A stretch of 13,860 nucleotides of DNA, taken from Nitrospira sp. GTDB taxonomy: Bacteria; Nitrospirota; Thermodesulfovibrionia; Thermodesulfovibrionales; SM23-35. Below the pieces are notes generated by a model, which worked only from the letters and a program-made list of their open reading frames with translations, was not told the origin of the DNA and did not search any database. How positions within the stretch are numbered: the stretch's first letter is position 1; the number at the start of each line of letters is the position of its first letter. Both the position numbers and the translations under genes were made by a program. Positions 13,790 to 13,860 of this stretch are shown here, one piece after another. The DNA lies in contig VGWZ01000026.1 of NCBI GenBank assembly GCA_016873595.1, forward strand, positions 1 to 13,860, written 5' to 3'.

Positions 13790-13828
13790 ATTGCGTCTAC
13801 ACTGCCAAATTGGGAGTATAGACGCAAT
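13790..13828. repeat. 39-bp near-perfect palindrome
   Basis: The arms 13790-13808 and 13810-13828 pair at 17 of 19 positions around a single central A (left arm ATTGCGTCTACACTGCCAA). It lies in the non-recombinase sequence at the right edge of the window. A long palindrome of this sort suits the end of a mobile element, a REP-like unit or a strong protein-binding site; the window ends too soon to say which. Confidence 0.7.
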
Positions 13829-13860
13829 TAAAGTTCGTATAATTGCATTTGTGAACAAGA

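Larger units (their letters stand above)
13269..13860 (+). pseudogene. Tyrosine recombinase/integrase remnant
   Basis: XerC/D-like site-specific recombinase fragment. From about 13287 the frame encodes an N-terminal SAM-like DNA-binding domain (RRELISRKYSYKTVKGYVYY, then STLNQAINALKFYYG, KRPRKDKKLPVVLSKEEV). The start of the catalytic domain follows, with AILMLIYSAGLRVGEVVRLK; the AGA codon at 13674 is the box I catalytic arginine. Family similarity ends abruptly after IKEAKG (about 13750): family members continue with a basic RKDRY-type sequence, but here unrelated, palindrome-containing DNA follows in an accidentally open frame to the window edge. The other two frames do not rescue it. The only in-frame starts at the 5' side are TTG 13269, inside the inverted repeat, or weaker codons; none has a ribosome site. 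It probably lost both ends and is inactive. Box II (HxxR) and the tyrosine are not in the window. Confidence 0.75.

Noticed and set aside
13790..13828. Integron attC-like recombination site
   Set aside because: The palindrome lacks GTTRRRY/RYYYAAC core sites at its ends, and no integron cassette or integron-type integrase insertion is evident.
13658..13858. Minus-strand 66-residue open frame at the right edge
   Set aside because: It is antisense to the recombinase remnant and spans the palindromes; no ribosome site or known motif. It could belong to the inserted DNA, but nothing supports that.
1..13860. CRISPR array, tRNA or rRNA gene
   Set aside because: No regularly spaced direct repeats, tRNA cloverleaf with a T-loop GTTCRAN motif, or rRNA-like sequence was found by eye in the gaps.

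Overview
The window is a densely packed, AT-rich bacterial chromosome segment, mostly of housekeeping genes. Gene content (SecA with a long insertion after its motor Walker A region, an MglA-type GTPase, a DksA-like zinc-finger protein, paired MiaB and MtaB) and the dispersed palindromic repeats suggest a Gram-negative-type environmental bacterium. Nitrospirota or a former deltaproteobacterial group would fit. This placement is inference from general resemblance, not from a marker-gene comparison.

Layout, left to right. (1) At 1-1711 (+) lie two overlapping inner-membrane permeases of the DppB/DppC peptide (or nickel) ABC importer family; the first is cut by the window edge. (2) At 1714-2199 (-) is a DksA/TraR-like transcription factor, converging on the permeases with only 2 bases between stop codons. 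(3) At 2343-3743 (+) are two pyrimidine nucleotide genes, dcd and pyrF, separated by an 82-bp dispersed repeat. (4) At 8795-3744 (-) is a tight cluster, transcribed in the order secA, a pseudo-receiver/GAF/GGDEF diguanylate cyclase, and an MglA-like small GTPase with a coiled-coil tail. The joins are an 8-base overlap and a 5-base gap, so the three are probably co-translated. (5) At 8949-11676 (+) are two methylthiotransferases of tRNA position 37, miaB and mtaB, separated by a second copy of the same repeat. (6) At 13030-11831 (-) is a tRNA nucleotidyltransferase (cca) family gene. (7) At about 13134-13860 is an accessory end: a good sigma70-type promoter, two strongly palindromic repeats, and a tyrosine recombinase remnant. 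The remnant has no normal start and its family similarity stops abruptly at about 13750, where palindrome-rich foreign sequence begins.

Functional themes are tRNA maturation (miaB, mtaB, cca), pyrimidine supply (dcd, pyrF), Sec export, and a possible polarity or second-messenger module (MglA-like GTPase beside a c-di-GMP synthase). The most unusual observations are four. The two 81-82 bp repeats carry compensatory substitutions in their hairpins. The secA/miaB divergent region has promoter-like hexamers ending six bases before each ATG and no Shine-Dalgarno sequence, suggesting leaderless mRNAs. The MglA-GTPase/GGDEF pairing sits in a secA operon. The recombinase is broken by palindromic DNA at both ends. 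No CRISPR array, tRNA or rRNA gene was seen.
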